Positions 42,909 through 52,410 of a stretch of DNA of 64,000 bases are shown here, one piece after another. The first letter of the stretch is position 1. Every line of letters starts with the position of its first letter. The translations under genes and the position numbers were made by a program. The notes below the pieces were generated by a model. That model ran no database searches and was not told where the DNA came from. It saw only the letters and a list, made by a program, of their open reading frames with translations. Origin of the DNA: Methylohalomonas lacus (lineage in GTDB: Bacteria > Pseudomonadota > Gammaproteobacteria > Methylohalomonadales > Methylohalomonadaceae); contig NZ_JANUCT010000007.1 in the NCBI RefSeq assembly GCF_024808875.1, positions 62,001 to 126,000 on the forward strand. The letters run 5' to 3'.

Positions 42909-44648
42909 TTAACGCAACGAATAGCTGGCCTGTATGTCCTGGTGCTGCAGCACACCCAGGATACGATAGCTGCCTGCGCCGGCCGGGCGGCGTACATAAA
43001 CGGCATCGACCTTGTACTCGTCCAGCAAGCGGCGAGCTTCGTAGAGCGTCGCCCGCGAGTCGACCGCCACGACTTCCTGGCGCTGGCCCGGCACTTCGCG
43101 CAACTGGATAGTCTCCGGAAGTGACTCGCTTTCCAGGTAAGCTGCCAGATTGGAGCCCGGCATCAGCAGGTCCTTGTCGCCGGATTGTCGAATAACAATC
43201 CACTGCGGCTCCTGCGACAATAGCTGGCGTGCGTATTTTGCCGTAATTTCCGCATCACAGCTAACGACCCGGCGATTCATGACGGCGGTAACACCGATGC
43301 GACGCAAACCGAGGGACACCGGGTCCGAACGGTAAACCATACCCGAGTCCTGCAGCATCTGCAGGAAGACCGAACGCTGGCCGAACAGCGATTTCGCCGC
43401 CATGTTGGCGCTGACGACGGCCAGCATCGCCGGCATGATCAGAGCCGGACTGGCGGTCATTTCCAGCAATGCCAGCAACGCCGCGAGCGGCGCCTGCAGT
43501 GCCGCGCTCATCATCGCGCCCATGCCGAGCACGGTGTACAGCACCGGGTCGGCGGTTACCGCCGGTAGCTGGCTGACAAACTGCGCGAACAGGCCGCCGG
43601 CCATGCAGCCCATGACGATGGTCGGACCGATGAGACCGCCCGGTATACGGCCGGACACGCAGATGGCACTGGCGACAAACTTCGCCAACAATATAAGCGC
43701 CATCAGTGTCATGCCAAGCTGGCCGCTGACCGCCAGGTTCACCGAATCGTAACCGGTACCCAGCACCTCGGGTATGAAAATACCAAGACCGCCGACGGCG
43801 AGACCCGCCAACGGCATGACCAGTAGCAGTGACCAGTTCAGTGAAATCCGGCGCAGGTGCCGGATCAGGCCGACAAAAGCCGCCGAAGCCGCACCAATGG
43901 CCACACCCATGACGGTGATGTAGAACAGGTCCGATAATGACGCCGAACCCACCGTCGGCACGATAAAGGCCGTCTCCTCACCGAACACGGCACGGCTCAT
44001 GGCCGTCGCCACCACCGCCGCGAGGATCACCGGCGTGAAGCCGGCGATCGTGTATTCCATAACAATGACTTCCATGGCAAAGATGACACCGGCCAGCGGC
44101 GTATTGAAGGAAGCGGCGATTGCCGCGGCCGAACCGCAGGCCACGAGTGTGCGGATGCTGTTGTTGGGCAGGGATAGATAGCGCCCGGTCAGGCTGGAAA
44201 CGCCGGCACCTAGGTGAACGCTCGGCCCCTCGCGCCCTACCGACTGCCCCGAGGCCAGGGCGACGATACCGCCGAAGAACTGCACCAGCAGATTGCGCAG
44301 TGGCAGATGGCCTTCGTGATACTGCAGGCGTTCAAGGACGTGGACAATACCGACCGAACGCGAGGCCACACTAATCAGCCAGAAACCGACACCGAGAACA
44401 ACTGCACCGAACAGCGGCAACAGAAAACGCATCGGTGTCGACAGTCCTTCAAAAGTGTCAGCCGCATCCAGCGACAACAGTCCCAGTTGCAGTGTTTCTA
44501 TGCCCAGACGGAAACTGATGATAAGACCCCCGGACAGGAGTCCGACGACTAGCCCCAAGAATGCCAGGGTGATTTCAGCCTGACGGGTCGCCAGAAAGTG
44601 ACGGCGACGCTCGAGGGTGGTCCTGAGTTTTTCCCGGAATCGGTTCAT
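42909..44648 (-). CDS. clcA: CLC-family chloride channel/transporter with CBS domains
   Basis: 579 residues. The CLC membrane domain spans about 25-440 and a C-terminal pair of CBS domains about 450-575. The gating glutamate is Glu140 in GREGPSVHLG, and the GxFxP-type segment is RIPGGLIGP. The selectivity motif GSGIP is replaced by SVGIV (98-102). The internal proton glutamate of E. coli ClcA (Glu203) aligns with Val194 (AMEV at 191-194). These substitutions raise the question of channel versus Cl-/H+ exchanger behaviour. The CBS pair may bind nucleotides and regulate gating. Confidence 0.9.
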   Translation of the reverse strand: MNRFREKLRTTLERRRHFLATRQAEITLAFLGLVVGLLSGGLIISFRLGIETLQLGLLSLDAADTFEGLSTPMRFLLPLFGAVVLGVGFWLISVASRSVGIVHVLERLQYHEGHLPLRNLLVQFFGGIVALASGQSVGREGPSVHLGAGVSSLTGRYLSLPNNSIRTLVACGSAAAIAASFNTPLAGVIFAMEVIVMEYTIAGFTPVILAAVVATAMSRAVFGEETAFIVPTVGSASLSDLFYITVMGVAIGAASAAFVGLIRHLRRISLNWSLLLVMPLAGLAVGGLGIFIPEVLGTGYDSVNLAVSGQLGMTLMALILLAKFVASAICVSGRIPGGLIGPTIVMGCMAGGLFAQFVSQLPAVTADPVLYTVLGMGAMMSAALQAPLAALLALLEMTASPALIMPAMLAVVSANMAAKSLFGQRSVFLQMLQDSGMVYRSDPVSLGLRRIGVTAVMNRRVVSCDAEITAKYARQLLSQEPQWIVIRQSGDKDLLMPGSNLAAYLESESLPETIQLREVPGQRQEVVAVDSRATLYEARRLLDEYKVDAVYVRRPAGAGSYRILGVLQHQDIQASYSLR

Positions 44649-44717
44649 GGTACTCGCCTATTCACCGCACTTGATTGCGTCAGGCAATCCGTGTCGGTTG
44701 CCGGGCTTAACCCCGCC

Positions 44718-46400
44718 TCAGCGTGGCGGCTGCTTTTCCGCGCTGCCCTCGCCACGAGGATCGCTCGCCGCGAAGATCAGGTTGGTCGGCCGGTGCCAGA
44801 GTATCGCCTGCATGTTGCCGTACTGACGGCCGACGCTTTCCAGGGTATGGCCACGTTCACGCAGTGCATTCATTAACCGGTCGGACAGGGCATCCGGTTC
44901 GTGCTGAACAACATCGGGCAGGTATTGATGATGATAGCGTGGCAGGGTCACCCAGTCGCCCGGCAGATCACCGTCGGCAAATGCAAGCGTGCCCAGCAGG
45001 ACCATGCTGATAATACGGCTGCCGCCGGGCGTGCCCAGGATAGCAACCTTGTCATCCGTTTCCAGGAACGTCGGCGTCATGCTCGATAGCGGCCGCTTGC
45101 CCGGCTCAATCGCATTGGCTTCGCCACCGACCAGACCATAGGCATTCGGCTCCTGCGGCTGCAGGGCAAAGTCATCCAGCTCATTATTCAGCAACACACC
45201 GGTATCACCGGCCATCATCGCATTGCCGAACGGCAGGTTGATGCTCAGCGTGGCACTGACCCGGTTACCGTCCGCGTCGATAACGGAAAAATGCGTCGTG
45301 TCCGCACCGAGCCCCTGGTGATCGCTAAACGGCGGCATACTCTTGCTGTCCGTCGCCTTGTCTTCATCGATGTCGACGGCCAGGCCTGCCGCATAGTCCT
45401 TGTTCAGCAGACGCTCGACCGGCACATCGACGTAATCGCTGTCGCCGAGATAAGCGGCGCGATCGCGGTAGGCTCGCCGCATCGCCTCGATAATGACGTG
45501 CTTGCGCGTCGCTTCATCCATGCGCGGCAGGTCAAAGTTCTCGAGTATATTCAGCGCCTGACCCAGGACAATGCCGCCGGACGACGGCAGTGCTGCGGAA
45601 ATGACGCGCATGTCATGGTAGCTCGTGACGATCGGTTCGCGCTCGACAACGCGATAGCTCGACAGATCCCGCAGTGTCCAGTCCCCGCCGGCGGCGTTGA
45701 CACCATCGACGATGCGTTCGGCCAGCTCACCCTCATAAAATGTTTTGCTGCCCTGCCCGGCCAGCGCGCTCAGGGTGTCAGCCAGTTGCGGCTGTATGAT
45801 CACGTGGCCCGTTTCCGGAACGTCATTATCCTGCAGGAAAATTGCGGCCGTCGCCGGGTTGCGGCGCATCACATCCAGCCGGAAGCCGGCCAGCTTGCGA
45901 TAACGCTCGCTGACGGCAAAGCCCTCGCGAGCGTGTTTTATGGCCGGCGCCAGGGTCTCGGCCAGCGGCAGCTGGCCATACTCGCGGGCGAGGTGTTCCA
46001 GCGCCTTCGGAATACCGGGAATGCCGGCGGCCTTGGCGCTGTTGATGCTGATGTCGCGATCCAGGTCACCCGCGCTGTTCAGGTAATGCGCCTGTCTGGC
46101 ACTCGCCGGGGCGATTTCGCGTGCATCGAGCATGATGTCGCGATCCTGATCGGCCTGATGCAGCAGATAGAAGCCACCGCCACCGATACCGGAACTGTAC
46201 GGCTCGACCACCGCCAGCGTGGCACTGACCGCCACGGCGGCGTCGAACGCGTTACCACCCTGTTCCAGGGCCGCCAGCCCCGCTTCGGTGGCCAGTGGAT
46301 GGGCACTGGCAATCGCCGCCTCGCCCGGCTTCTGCGCCAGCGCGACAGCAGGCAACAGGCAAAGAACAAAAACGAATATTTTCAGGTGACGGCTCAGCAT
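44718..46400 (-). CDS. ggt: Gamma-glutamyltranspeptidase
   Basis: 560 residues with a signal peptide (IFVFVLCLLPAVALA). GGT cleaves gamma-glutamyl bonds of glutathione in the periplasm after self-processing. The autocleavage site is before Thr about 368 in GADTTHFSVID. The large subunit carries GGNAFDAAVA and SSGIGGGGFYLL; the small subunit carries KRPLSSMTPT and GTPGGSRIISM. All core motifs are present, so an active enzyme is expected. Upstream (46401-46650) is the inverted-repeat element B. Confidence 0.94.
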   Translation of the reverse strand: MLSRHLKIFVFVLCLLPAVALAQKPGEAAIASAHPLATEAGLAALEQGGNAFDAAVAVSATLAVVEPYSSGIGGGGFYLLHQADQDRDIMLDAREIAPASARQAHYLNSAGDLDRDISINSAKAAGIPGIPKALEHLAREYGQLPLAETLAPAIKHAREGFAVSERYRKLAGFRLDVMRRNPATAAIFLQDNDVPETGHVIIQPQLADTLSALAGQGSKTFYEGELAERIVDGVNAAGGDWTLRDLSSYRVVEREPIVTSYHDMRVISAALPSSGGIVLGQALNILENFDLPRMDEATRKHVIIEAMRRAYRDRAAYLGDSDYVDVPVERLLNKDYAAGLAVDIDEDKATDSKSMPPFSDHQGLGADTTHFSVIDADGNRVSATLSINLPFGNAMMAGDTGVLLNNELDDFALQPQEPNAYGLVGGEANAIEPGKRPLSSMTPTFLETDDKVAILGTPGGSRIISMVLLGTLAFADGDLPGDWVTLPRYHHQYLPDVVQHEPDALSDRLMNALRERGHTLESVGRQYGNMQAILWHRPTNLIFAASDPRGEGSAEKQPPR

Positions 46401-46430
46401 TCGGACTCCGGAAACGGGTGATTAATCAAT

Positions 46431-46643
46431 TAACCGCAAATACACGCCAATTAACGCAAATAAAAATAAAAGTTTGTATGGGCATGGCTATACAGCACAG
46501 GTTTTAGCGCAGTGCCCTGGCCTGGCGACCCTCTCGATCCGATTTACAAATATCCGGTTATGAGTCGATCGATGAAACCAGGATGGCGAATGCAGCTTCT
46601 ATATGATTCTTCATTTGCGTTAATTGGCGTGTATTTGCGGTTA
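46431..46643. repeat. MITE-like non-coding element B with perfect 31-bp terminal inverted repeats
   Basis: 46431-46461 (taaccgcaaatacacgccaa and the next 11 bases) and 46613-46643 are exact inverted copies, 31 of 31. The arms consist of CGC(A/C)AAT units repeated every 10 bp. The 151-bp centre has no ORF and no similarity that I can see to the centre of the element at 25165-25355, whose arms belong to the same family. It fills most of the ggt-coaD gap; the right arm ends 7 bp before the coaD stop codon. No target-site duplication is obvious. Confidence 0.85.
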
Positions 46644-46650
46644 GACATAG

Positions 46651-47142
46651 TCACTGGTCCGTTCGGACAATGCGTTCGGCCAGTGCCTTCTGCACATCGG
46701 CGGTGACGAAATCGGAGACATCACCGCCGAGGCGCACGATCTCGCGCACCAGACTCGAAGAGATGCAGTTGTACTGCTCGGCCGGCGTCAGAAACACGGT
46801 TTCGGCATCGGCAAACAGCTTTCGATTCATGCCCGCCATCTGGAACTCGTAGTCAAAATCGGACATCGCCCGCAGACCGCGGATCAGCACCCGTGCGCCC
46901 TGGCGTTTGGCCAGGTCGGTAACCAGTGAATCAAATCCCATGACTTCGACATTGGCGGTCTCGCGCAGGGCACTGCGGGCCATGGTGAGTCGTTCCTCGT
47001 GTGAGAAAGCCGGTGTCTTGTTGCCGGCCCCGGCAACCGCCAGGATCACTTTATCGAACAACGATGCCGCGCGCCGGGCGATATCGGTATGCCCATGCGT
47101 GATTGGATCGAAGGTACCGGCATAGATCGCCGTTATGTTCAT
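46651..47142 (-). CDS. coaD: Phosphopantetheine adenylyltransferase
   Basis: 163 residues. CoaD adenylates 4'-phosphopantetheine, the penultimate step of coenzyme A synthesis. It has the nucleotidyltransferase motif AGTFDPITHGHTDIARRA (T/HxGH), the substrate segment LIRGLRAMSDFDYEFQMA and the C-terminal ATP motif SSSLVREIVRLGGDVSDFV. It follows rsmD by 27 bp on the same strand, the usual rsmD-coaD pair. Confidence 0.97.
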   Translation of the reverse strand: MNITAIYAGTFDPITHGHTDIARRAASLFDKVILAVAGAGNKTPAFSHEERLTMARSALRETANVEVMGFDSLVTDLAKRQGARVLIRGLRAMSDFDYEFQMAGMNRKLFADAETVFLTPAEQYNCISSSLVREIVRLGGDVSDFVTADVQKALAERIVRTDQ

Positions 47143-47169
47143 GGCTGAATCCCTGTTGCTGATGCTGCG

Positions 47170-47754
47170 TTATGCGTCCGGTGTGGCCTGTTTTAACAGA
47201 CAGGCCTCGACCTGGCCGGCCCGCGTTTGCCGATGCAGCAACCAGCCATCGGCCAGCGGCGCGCCGCGTGACTGCTCGACATAGACCAGACCATCGGACC
47301 GCAGAATAGCCCGATCGGCTATGACAGATAAAGCCGCGTCAAGCAAATCACCGGCAAACGGTGGATCAAGAAAGATGATGTCGAACCGGGCCGGCGTCTG
47401 CTGCAACCAGCTGATGGCGTCGGCGGTTTGAATCTCGATATTGTCGGCCGCAAAGGCCAGCGCCTGCTCCTGCAGCAGTCGCGCCTGGGGCGGGTCGCGT
47501 TCGATCAGCGTGACCTGACGGGCACCGCGGGATGCGGCCTCGAAACCCAGCGCGCCGCTGCCGGCGAAAGCATCCAGGCAGTCGCTGCCGGGCAGGGTCA
47601 TCTGCAGCCAGTTGAACAAGGTTTCGCGCACCCGGTCCGGGGTCGGCCGCAGACCGGTCAACGCCGGGACCGACAGGCGCCGGCCACGCCAGTCACCACC
47701 GATAATCCGGATCCGGCCGGTTGCCTGCTGTGCGCGTTGTCGGGATCGGGCCAA
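47170..47754 (-). CDS. rsmD: 16S rRNA (guanine(966)-N(2))-methyltransferase RsmD
   Basis: 194 residues. RsmD methylates G966 of 16S rRNA. The N-terminal RIIGGDWRGRRLSVPALTGLRPTPDRVRETLFNWL is family-specific; motif I is CLDAFAGSGALGFEAASRG and the catalytic motif is IIFLDPPFAG. The start is a TTG at 47754 with no good ribosome site, so the exact N-terminus is uncertain. It lies downstream of the M16 peptidase pair with 94 bp between. Confidence 0.94.
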   Translation of the reverse strand: MARSRQRAQQATGRIRIIGGDWRGRRLSVPALTGLRPTPDRVRETLFNWLQMTLPGSDCLDAFAGSGALGFEAASRGARQVTLIERDPPQARLLQEQALAFAADNIEIQTADAISWLQQTPARFDIIFLDPPFAGDLLDAALSVIADRAILRSDGLVYVEQSRGAPLADGWLLHRQTRAGQVEACLLKQATPDA

Positions 47755-47848
47755 GAGGGTTACCGGTTTTATTCAGGAACGCTCATTCTAACGCATACGG
47801 CCGCTCAGGGGGGCAGACGCTGCCACAGACAGCAACGCCTGCCGTACG

Positions 47849-49168
47849 TCAGTCGTCGGCGTTATCGTCCGGTTGCCGCCCGACCATGATGGTATCGAAC
47901 TCGGCGACATCCAGGCGCCGCTGGAATGCATCGACAATATCTTCCCGCGTAACCGCTTCAACCCGGTCGTTGAATTTGTCGAGATAGTCGAGCGGCAGAT
48001 CGTAGAAACCGATCACGGCCAGGTAGGAGACGATGCTGCTGTTGCTGTCGATGCGCAACGGGAAGCCGCCGGTGATGTTCTGCTTCGACGCTTCCAGTTC
48101 GTCGGCGGTCGGGCCGTTCTCGATATAGTCGCGGATCTCGTTGCGCAGCACCTCCAGGGCGGCATCGGCCTGGGCGGTGCTGGTTTGCAGGCCGGCGACG
48201 AACGGTCCGGATTTCGCCAGCGGATAAAAGTAACTGTAGACGCTGTACGAGAGCCCACGCTCTTCGCGGATGGAGTTGAACAGCCGGGTAACCATGCCGC
48301 CCCCGCCAAGCACATGATTACCGACATACAGCGGGAAGTAATCCGGATCCTTGCGCTCGACCACGGGCGTGCCGATCAATATATGCGTCTGGCTGGATGG
48401 AAACTCGATGCGCTCCTCGCTGGATGTGGCCGCCGGCACATCCGCCAGCGCCGGCAATGATTCGCCAGCCGGTAACCGTGCCACCAGACGGTTCGCCAGA
48501 TCCTCGACCTCGTCGCGCGTCAGTGCACCGACGACGGCGATCGTCGCGTTGCTGGCGGTGTAGTGTTTCTCGTGGAAAGCCCTGAGATCAGCGGGCGTCA
48601 GCGCCTTGATGCTGTCCTCGGTACCGGAGGTCGGATGGGCATACGGATGATCGCCGTAGAGCGCTGCGTAGAACGCGTCGCTGGCCACTGAACCGGGTTT
48701 CTGCTTCTTCGCTTGCAGACCGACCAGGCTGCGCTGTTGTTCGCGTTCGAAATCCGATTGCGGGAAGTCCGGCTCGCTCAGGACCTTGATCAGCATGTCG
48801 ACCGCCGCCGTGCGGGCCTCTTCCTCGGCCAGTGTACGCAACTTTACGCTCGCCATATCGCGATCCAGGCTGGTGCCATACTCGGCACCGACCGACTCGA
48901 ACGCCTGGCTGATCGCGTTGGCACTCATGCCGTCGGCGCCGTCGGCGAGCATGCCCAGCGCCATGCCGGCGACGCCGGCATGGTCGCCGTCACGCGCGCT
49001 GCCGGCATCAAAGACGACGTGGATATCGACAATCGGTATTTCATCGGCGGCGACAAAATAAACATCGACGCCATGCTCAGTCTGCCAGTGCTGGATATCC
49101 GGTGTCGCCTTGAGCACCGGCGCGGTAACCAGCAGGACCAGGGTCAATAGGTAATGCTTAGTGGACAT
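47849..49168 (-). CDS. M16 peptidase family protein lacking the zinc motif
   Basis: 439 residues from the ATG at 49168 (GAGGAAG 7 nt upstream). A signal peptide (YLLTLVLLVTAPVLKA) is followed by two M16 half-domains. Where active members have HxxEH, this one has GVAGMALGMLADG, so it cannot hold zinc there. GGGGMVTRLFNSIREERGLSYSVYS is the typical C-terminal R/Y pair. It is the non-catalytic partner of the next gene, with which it overlaps, like other two-subunit periplasmic M16 proteases. Confidence 0.92.
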   Translation of the reverse strand: MSTKHYLLTLVLLVTAPVLKATPDIQHWQTEHGVDVYFVAADEIPIVDIHVVFDAGSARDGDHAGVAGMALGMLADGADGMSANAISQAFESVGAEYGTSLDRDMASVKLRTLAEEEARTAAVDMLIKVLSEPDFPQSDFEREQQRSLVGLQAKKQKPGSVASDAFYAALYGDHPYAHPTSGTEDSIKALTPADLRAFHEKHYTASNATIAVVGALTRDEVEDLANRLVARLPAGESLPALADVPAATSSEERIEFPSSQTHILIGTPVVERKDPDYFPLYVGNHVLGGGGMVTRLFNSIREERGLSYSVYSYFYPLAKSGPFVAGLQTSTAQADAALEVLRNEIRDYIENGPTADELEASKQNITGGFPLRIDSNSSIVSYLAVIGFYDLPLDYLDKFNDRVEAVTREDIVDAFQRRLDVAEFDTIMVGRQPDDNADD

Positions 49169-50594
49169 GGTCATCTTCCTCGCTGGTGGGGGCCGGTAGC
49201 GCCGGCATCAGGCTTTCGCTGGCGAGCGGTTCCAGCTCGGCGATCGTCAGACGGTCGTCGGTGAGGTATTTTTTTGCCACCTCCTGCACTTGCTCCGGCG
49301 TTACCGCCTGCACCTTGCCCACGTATTCATCGATCATGCGCCAGTCGAGACCGACCGTTTCAAGCAGGCCGATCAGATAACCCTGATAGAACACCGAGTC
49401 ACGCTGGTAGACATCGGATGCGACAACCTGGGTCTTGATACGCTCAAGCTCGGCGGCCTCCACCGGTTTGTCCTTGAGCTTTGCCACCTGCTCGCGCAAC
49501 GCCTGTTCGAGTTCATCAACGTCATGGCCCTGCGCCGGCGTACCGGACAGGGTCAGCAGGCTGGTCGGCAACCGCGCGGTCATGTTGTAGCTGGCGCCGG
49601 CGCTGGCCGCGACGCGCGACTCGCGTACCAGGTCGCGGCTGAAGCGGGCGCTATCGCCGCCGTCGAGAATGCCGACCAGCACCTCGAGGGCATAGGGTTC
49701 CCACTCCGCCACGCCGGCGGCAGTGTCATCCAGCAAAGTGGTCTTCAGTACCGGGACCTTGTAGGACATCATCAGGTAGGGCAGCTGCGCCGGCCGCTGG
49801 ACCTTGACGCGTTTCATGCCGCGCTGCTCGACTTCCGGTCGCGGCGCCGGTGGCGTGACTTCGGCGCGCGGGATATCGGCAAAGTGCTTCTGCGCCAGTT
49901 CGTGCACCGCGTCCGGCTCGACGTCACCGACCACCACCAGGCGGGCGTTGTTCGGTGCATACCAGCGGTCATACCAGTCGCGCAGGTCGTCAACCGTCAG
50001 GTTATGCAGATCGTGCATCCAGCCGACGATCGGCTGACCGTAGGGACTGGTCTGGTAGGCCGTCGCCATGGCCGTCTCATAGGTGAAGCTTTGCGGGTTG
50101 TCCTCGGTGCGCATGCGCCGCTCTTCCTTGATCACCTCGATCTCTTTTTCGAAGTCGGCTTCCTTGAGCAGCAGGTTACGCATGCGATCGGCCTCGAGCT
50201 CGAAGCTGATCGGCAACCGCGATGCCTCCAGTTTCTGGTAATAGGCGGTGTAGTCGGCGCCAGTGAAGGCGTTTTCCTCGCCGCCGTTGGCCGAAATGAT
50301 TTCCGAGAACTCGCCATCCGGGTACTTGTCGGTACCCTGGAACATCATGTGTTCCAGGGCGTGGGCGATACCGGTCTTGCCCGGCAGTTCATAGCTGCCG
50401 CCGACACCGTACCAGACCATAGAATTAACAACCGGTGCGCGTTCGTCCTGCTGGACAAACAGCTGCAGGCCGTTGTCGAGTTCGTATTCCTGTACCTTGG
50501 TGGCCTGTGCCGGCGCGACTGCCAGCAGCAGGGCCGCCGTCAGGCCACCGGTGAGTAATTTGCGTGGCAAGGGGAAACTCCTTGGATAGCTCAT
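49158..50594 (-). CDS. M16 zinc metallopeptidase, catalytic subunit
   Basis: 478 residues. A signal peptide (LLTGGLTAALLLAVAPAQA) precedes an M16A domain with the inverted zinc motif HALEH (in GIAHALEHMMFQGTD, about residue 80) and the downstream Glu in the ENAFTGADYTAYY/DRMRNLLL region. Periplasmic processing of peptides or signal sequences is expected. The last residues are HVH. Its 3' end overlaps the start of the inactive partner gene by 11 nt, indicating coupled translation of a heterodimer. It is divergent from ftsY. Confidence 0.94.
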   Translation of the reverse strand: MSYPRSFPLPRKLLTGGLTAALLLAVAPAQATKVQEYELDNGLQLFVQQDERAPVVNSMVWYGVGGSYELPGKTGIAHALEHMMFQGTDKYPDGEFSEIISANGGEENAFTGADYTAYYQKLEASRLPISFELEADRMRNLLLKEADFEKEIEVIKEERRMRTEDNPQSFTYETAMATAYQTSPYGQPIVGWMHDLHNLTVDDLRDWYDRWYAPNNARLVVVGDVEPDAVHELAQKHFADIPRAEVTPPAPRPEVEQRGMKRVKVQRPAQLPYLMMSYKVPVLKTTLLDDTAAGVAEWEPYALEVLVGILDGGDSARFSRDLVRESRVAASAGASYNMTARLPTSLLTLSGTPAQGHDVDELEQALREQVAKLKDKPVEAAELERIKTQVVASDVYQRDSVFYQGYLIGLLETVGLDWRMIDEYVGKVQAVTPEQVQEVAKKYLTDDRLTIAELEPLASESLMPALPAPTSEEDDHVH

Positions 50595-50737
50595 TGATTC
50601 GGTCGTTATTAGCGAGTGCCCACGTTAGAGCCGGTGACGGCGGTCAAGTTCGACCGGCCAGAAGCGGTATCACGACTGGCACTCATTGACGGGAATAATG
50701 ATACGATAATGCTTTATTCCAATCCTGTCGTCACCCA

Positions 50738-51706
50738 GTGTTCAGTAAAGGTTCCAAACAGAGCAATGATGCCCCGCCGGCCGCGGCGGAGAAATCCGGC
50801 GGCCTGCTGAAAAGTCTCAAACGCGGCCTGAGCAAGACCCGCGATCTGCTGCTTACCGATGTCGGCGACCTGGTGCCGCGCGGCGGCAAGATCGACGAGG
50901 CCGCGCTCGAGGAGCTGGAGAACCGCCTGCTGCAGGCGGACGTCGGCATCGATGCGACCAGCGCCATTCTCGACAACCTGCGCGAGCGCGCGCGCAAGGC
51001 CGGCGACGGCGATCCTGGCGACCTGTTGCGCGCCGCCATGCTGGACATACTGGCGCCGGTAGCACAACCGCTGGATGTCAGCACTGCAAACAAGCCATTC
51101 GTCATCATGGCCGTCGGCGTCAACGGTGTCGGCAAGACCACCACGCTGGGCAAGCTGGGCGCGCACCTGCGCGACAGCCATCACAAGGTGCTGCTCGCCG
51201 CCGGCGACACGTTCCGCGCGGCTGCCATCGAACAACTGCAGGAATGGGGCGAACGCACCGGCCTGCCCGTGATCGCGCAAAGCCACGGCAGCGACGCCGC
51301 CTCGGTCGTGTTTGACGCCATTCACTCGGGACGGGCACGCGGCAGCGACGTGGTGCTGGCCGACACCGCCGGTCGTCTGCATACCAAGGACTACCTGATG
51401 ACCGAGCTCAAGAAGGTGCGCCGCGTGATCGACAAGATCGAGCCGCGGCCGGACTACGAGGTTTTGCTCGTCATCGACGCCAGCACCGGTCAGAATGCGC
51501 TGGTGCAGGCGAAGGAGTTTCACCAGGCAATCGGCCTGACCGGTATTGTGCTGACCAAGCTCGATGGTACCGCCCGCGGCGGCATTGTTTTTGCCCTGGC
51601 ACAAAACCTGGGTCTGCCGATCCGTTATATTGGTGTCGGTGAACGGATCGAGGACCTGCGGCCGTTCGATGCTGAAAGTTTTGTCGATGCCTTACTGGCC
51701 CAATAG
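50738..51706 (+). CDS. ftsY: Signal recognition particle receptor FtsY
   Basis: 322 residues. The N-terminal A domain is very short here (about 25 residues against about 200 in E. coli). The NG domain has the N helices LENRLLQADVGIDATSAIL, G1 GVNGVGKTTTLGKLG, DTFRAAAIEQL, G3 LADTAGRLHTK and G4 TKLDGTARGG. It docks ribosome-SRP complexes at the membrane. Translation starts at GTG 50738. It opens the ftsYEX-rpoH group and is 143 bp from the divergent M16 gene. Confidence 0.96.
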   Translation: MFSKGSKQSNDAPPAAAEKSGGLLKSLKRGLSKTRDLLLTDVGDLVPRGGKIDEAALEELENRLLQADVGIDATSAILDNLRERARKAGDGDPGDLLRAAMLDILAPVAQPLDVSTANKPFVIMAVGVNGVGKTTTLGKLGAHLRDSHHKVLLAAGDTFRAAAIEQLQEWGERTGLPVIAQSHGSDAASVVFDAIHSGRARGSDVVLADTAGRLHTKDYLMTELKKVRRVIDKIEPRPDYEVLLVIDASTGQNALVQAKEFHQAIGLTGIVLTKLDGTARGGIVFALAQNLGLPIRYIGVGERIEDLRPFDAESFVDALLAQ

Positions 51707-51735
51707 CGCAAACACGGACTGACAGACTCTCGATC

Positions 51736-52410
51736 ATGATTCGCTTCAGCAACGTCTCGAAGCAGTATCCCGGCGGCATCGAGGCGCTCAGGCAAATCAA
51801 TCTACATATCGAGGAAGGCGCCATGGCCTTCGTCACCGGCCGTTCCGGCGCCGGCAAGAGCTCACTGCTGCGGCTCATCGCCCTGATCGAACGGCACACC
51901 CGCGGCCAGATCATCATCAACAACCAGAACCTGGAGCGCGTGCGCGGCCGGCGCGTGCCACTGTTCCGGCGCAACATCGGCTTCATGTTCCAGGATCACC
52001 GGCTGCTGCACGATCGCACCGTATTCGACAACGTCTCGCTGCCGCTGGTCATCGCCGGCGCGCGCCACCAGGACATCGTCAAGCGCACCCATGCCGCGCT
52101 CGACAAGGTCGGCCTGCTGCACAAGGAAAAAGCCTATCCGGTCGCGTTATCCGGCGGTGAGCAGCAGCGCGTCGGCATTGCCCGTGCGGTGGTGCACCGA
52201 CCGGCACTGCTGCTGGCCGACGAACCGACCGGCAACCTCGATCCGGCGCTGTCCTGGGAAATCATGCAGCTGTTCGAACAGTTCAACCAGGTGGGCGTCA
52301 CCATTCTGCTGGCCAGCCACGATCTCGACATGATCAAGCGCATGCGCAAGCGCATCATCACCCTGCGCATGGGCCGCATACTCGACCAGGGTCGCGACGA
52401 TGAAAAATAG
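51736..52410 (+). CDS. ftsE: Cell division ATP-binding protein FtsE
   Basis: 224 residues. It has Walker [15 protein letters not shown]-loop [18 protein letters not shown], the signature [15 protein letters not shown] and Walker [13 protein letters not shown]. FtsEX is not a transporter: it activates periplasmic septal peptidoglycan hydrolases through FtsX. It overlaps ftsX by 11 nt and follows ftsY by 29 bp. Confidence 0.97.
   Translation: MIRFSNVSKQYPGGIEALRQINLHIEEGAMAFVTGRSGAGKSSLLRLIALIERHTRGQIIINNQNLERVRGRRVPLFRRNIGFMFQDHRLLHDRTVFDNVSLPLVIAGARHQDIVKRTHAALDKVGLLHKEKAYPVALSGGEQQRVGIARAVVHRPALLLADEPTGNLDPALSWEIMQLFEQFNQVGVTILLASHDLDMIKRMRKRIITLRMGRILDQGRDDEK

Noticed and set aside
47849-49168. 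Broken M16 peptidase (pseudogene)
   Set aside because: The zinc motif is missing, but the frame is full length, has a signal peptide and is coupled to an active partner, which fits a normal non-catalytic subunit.
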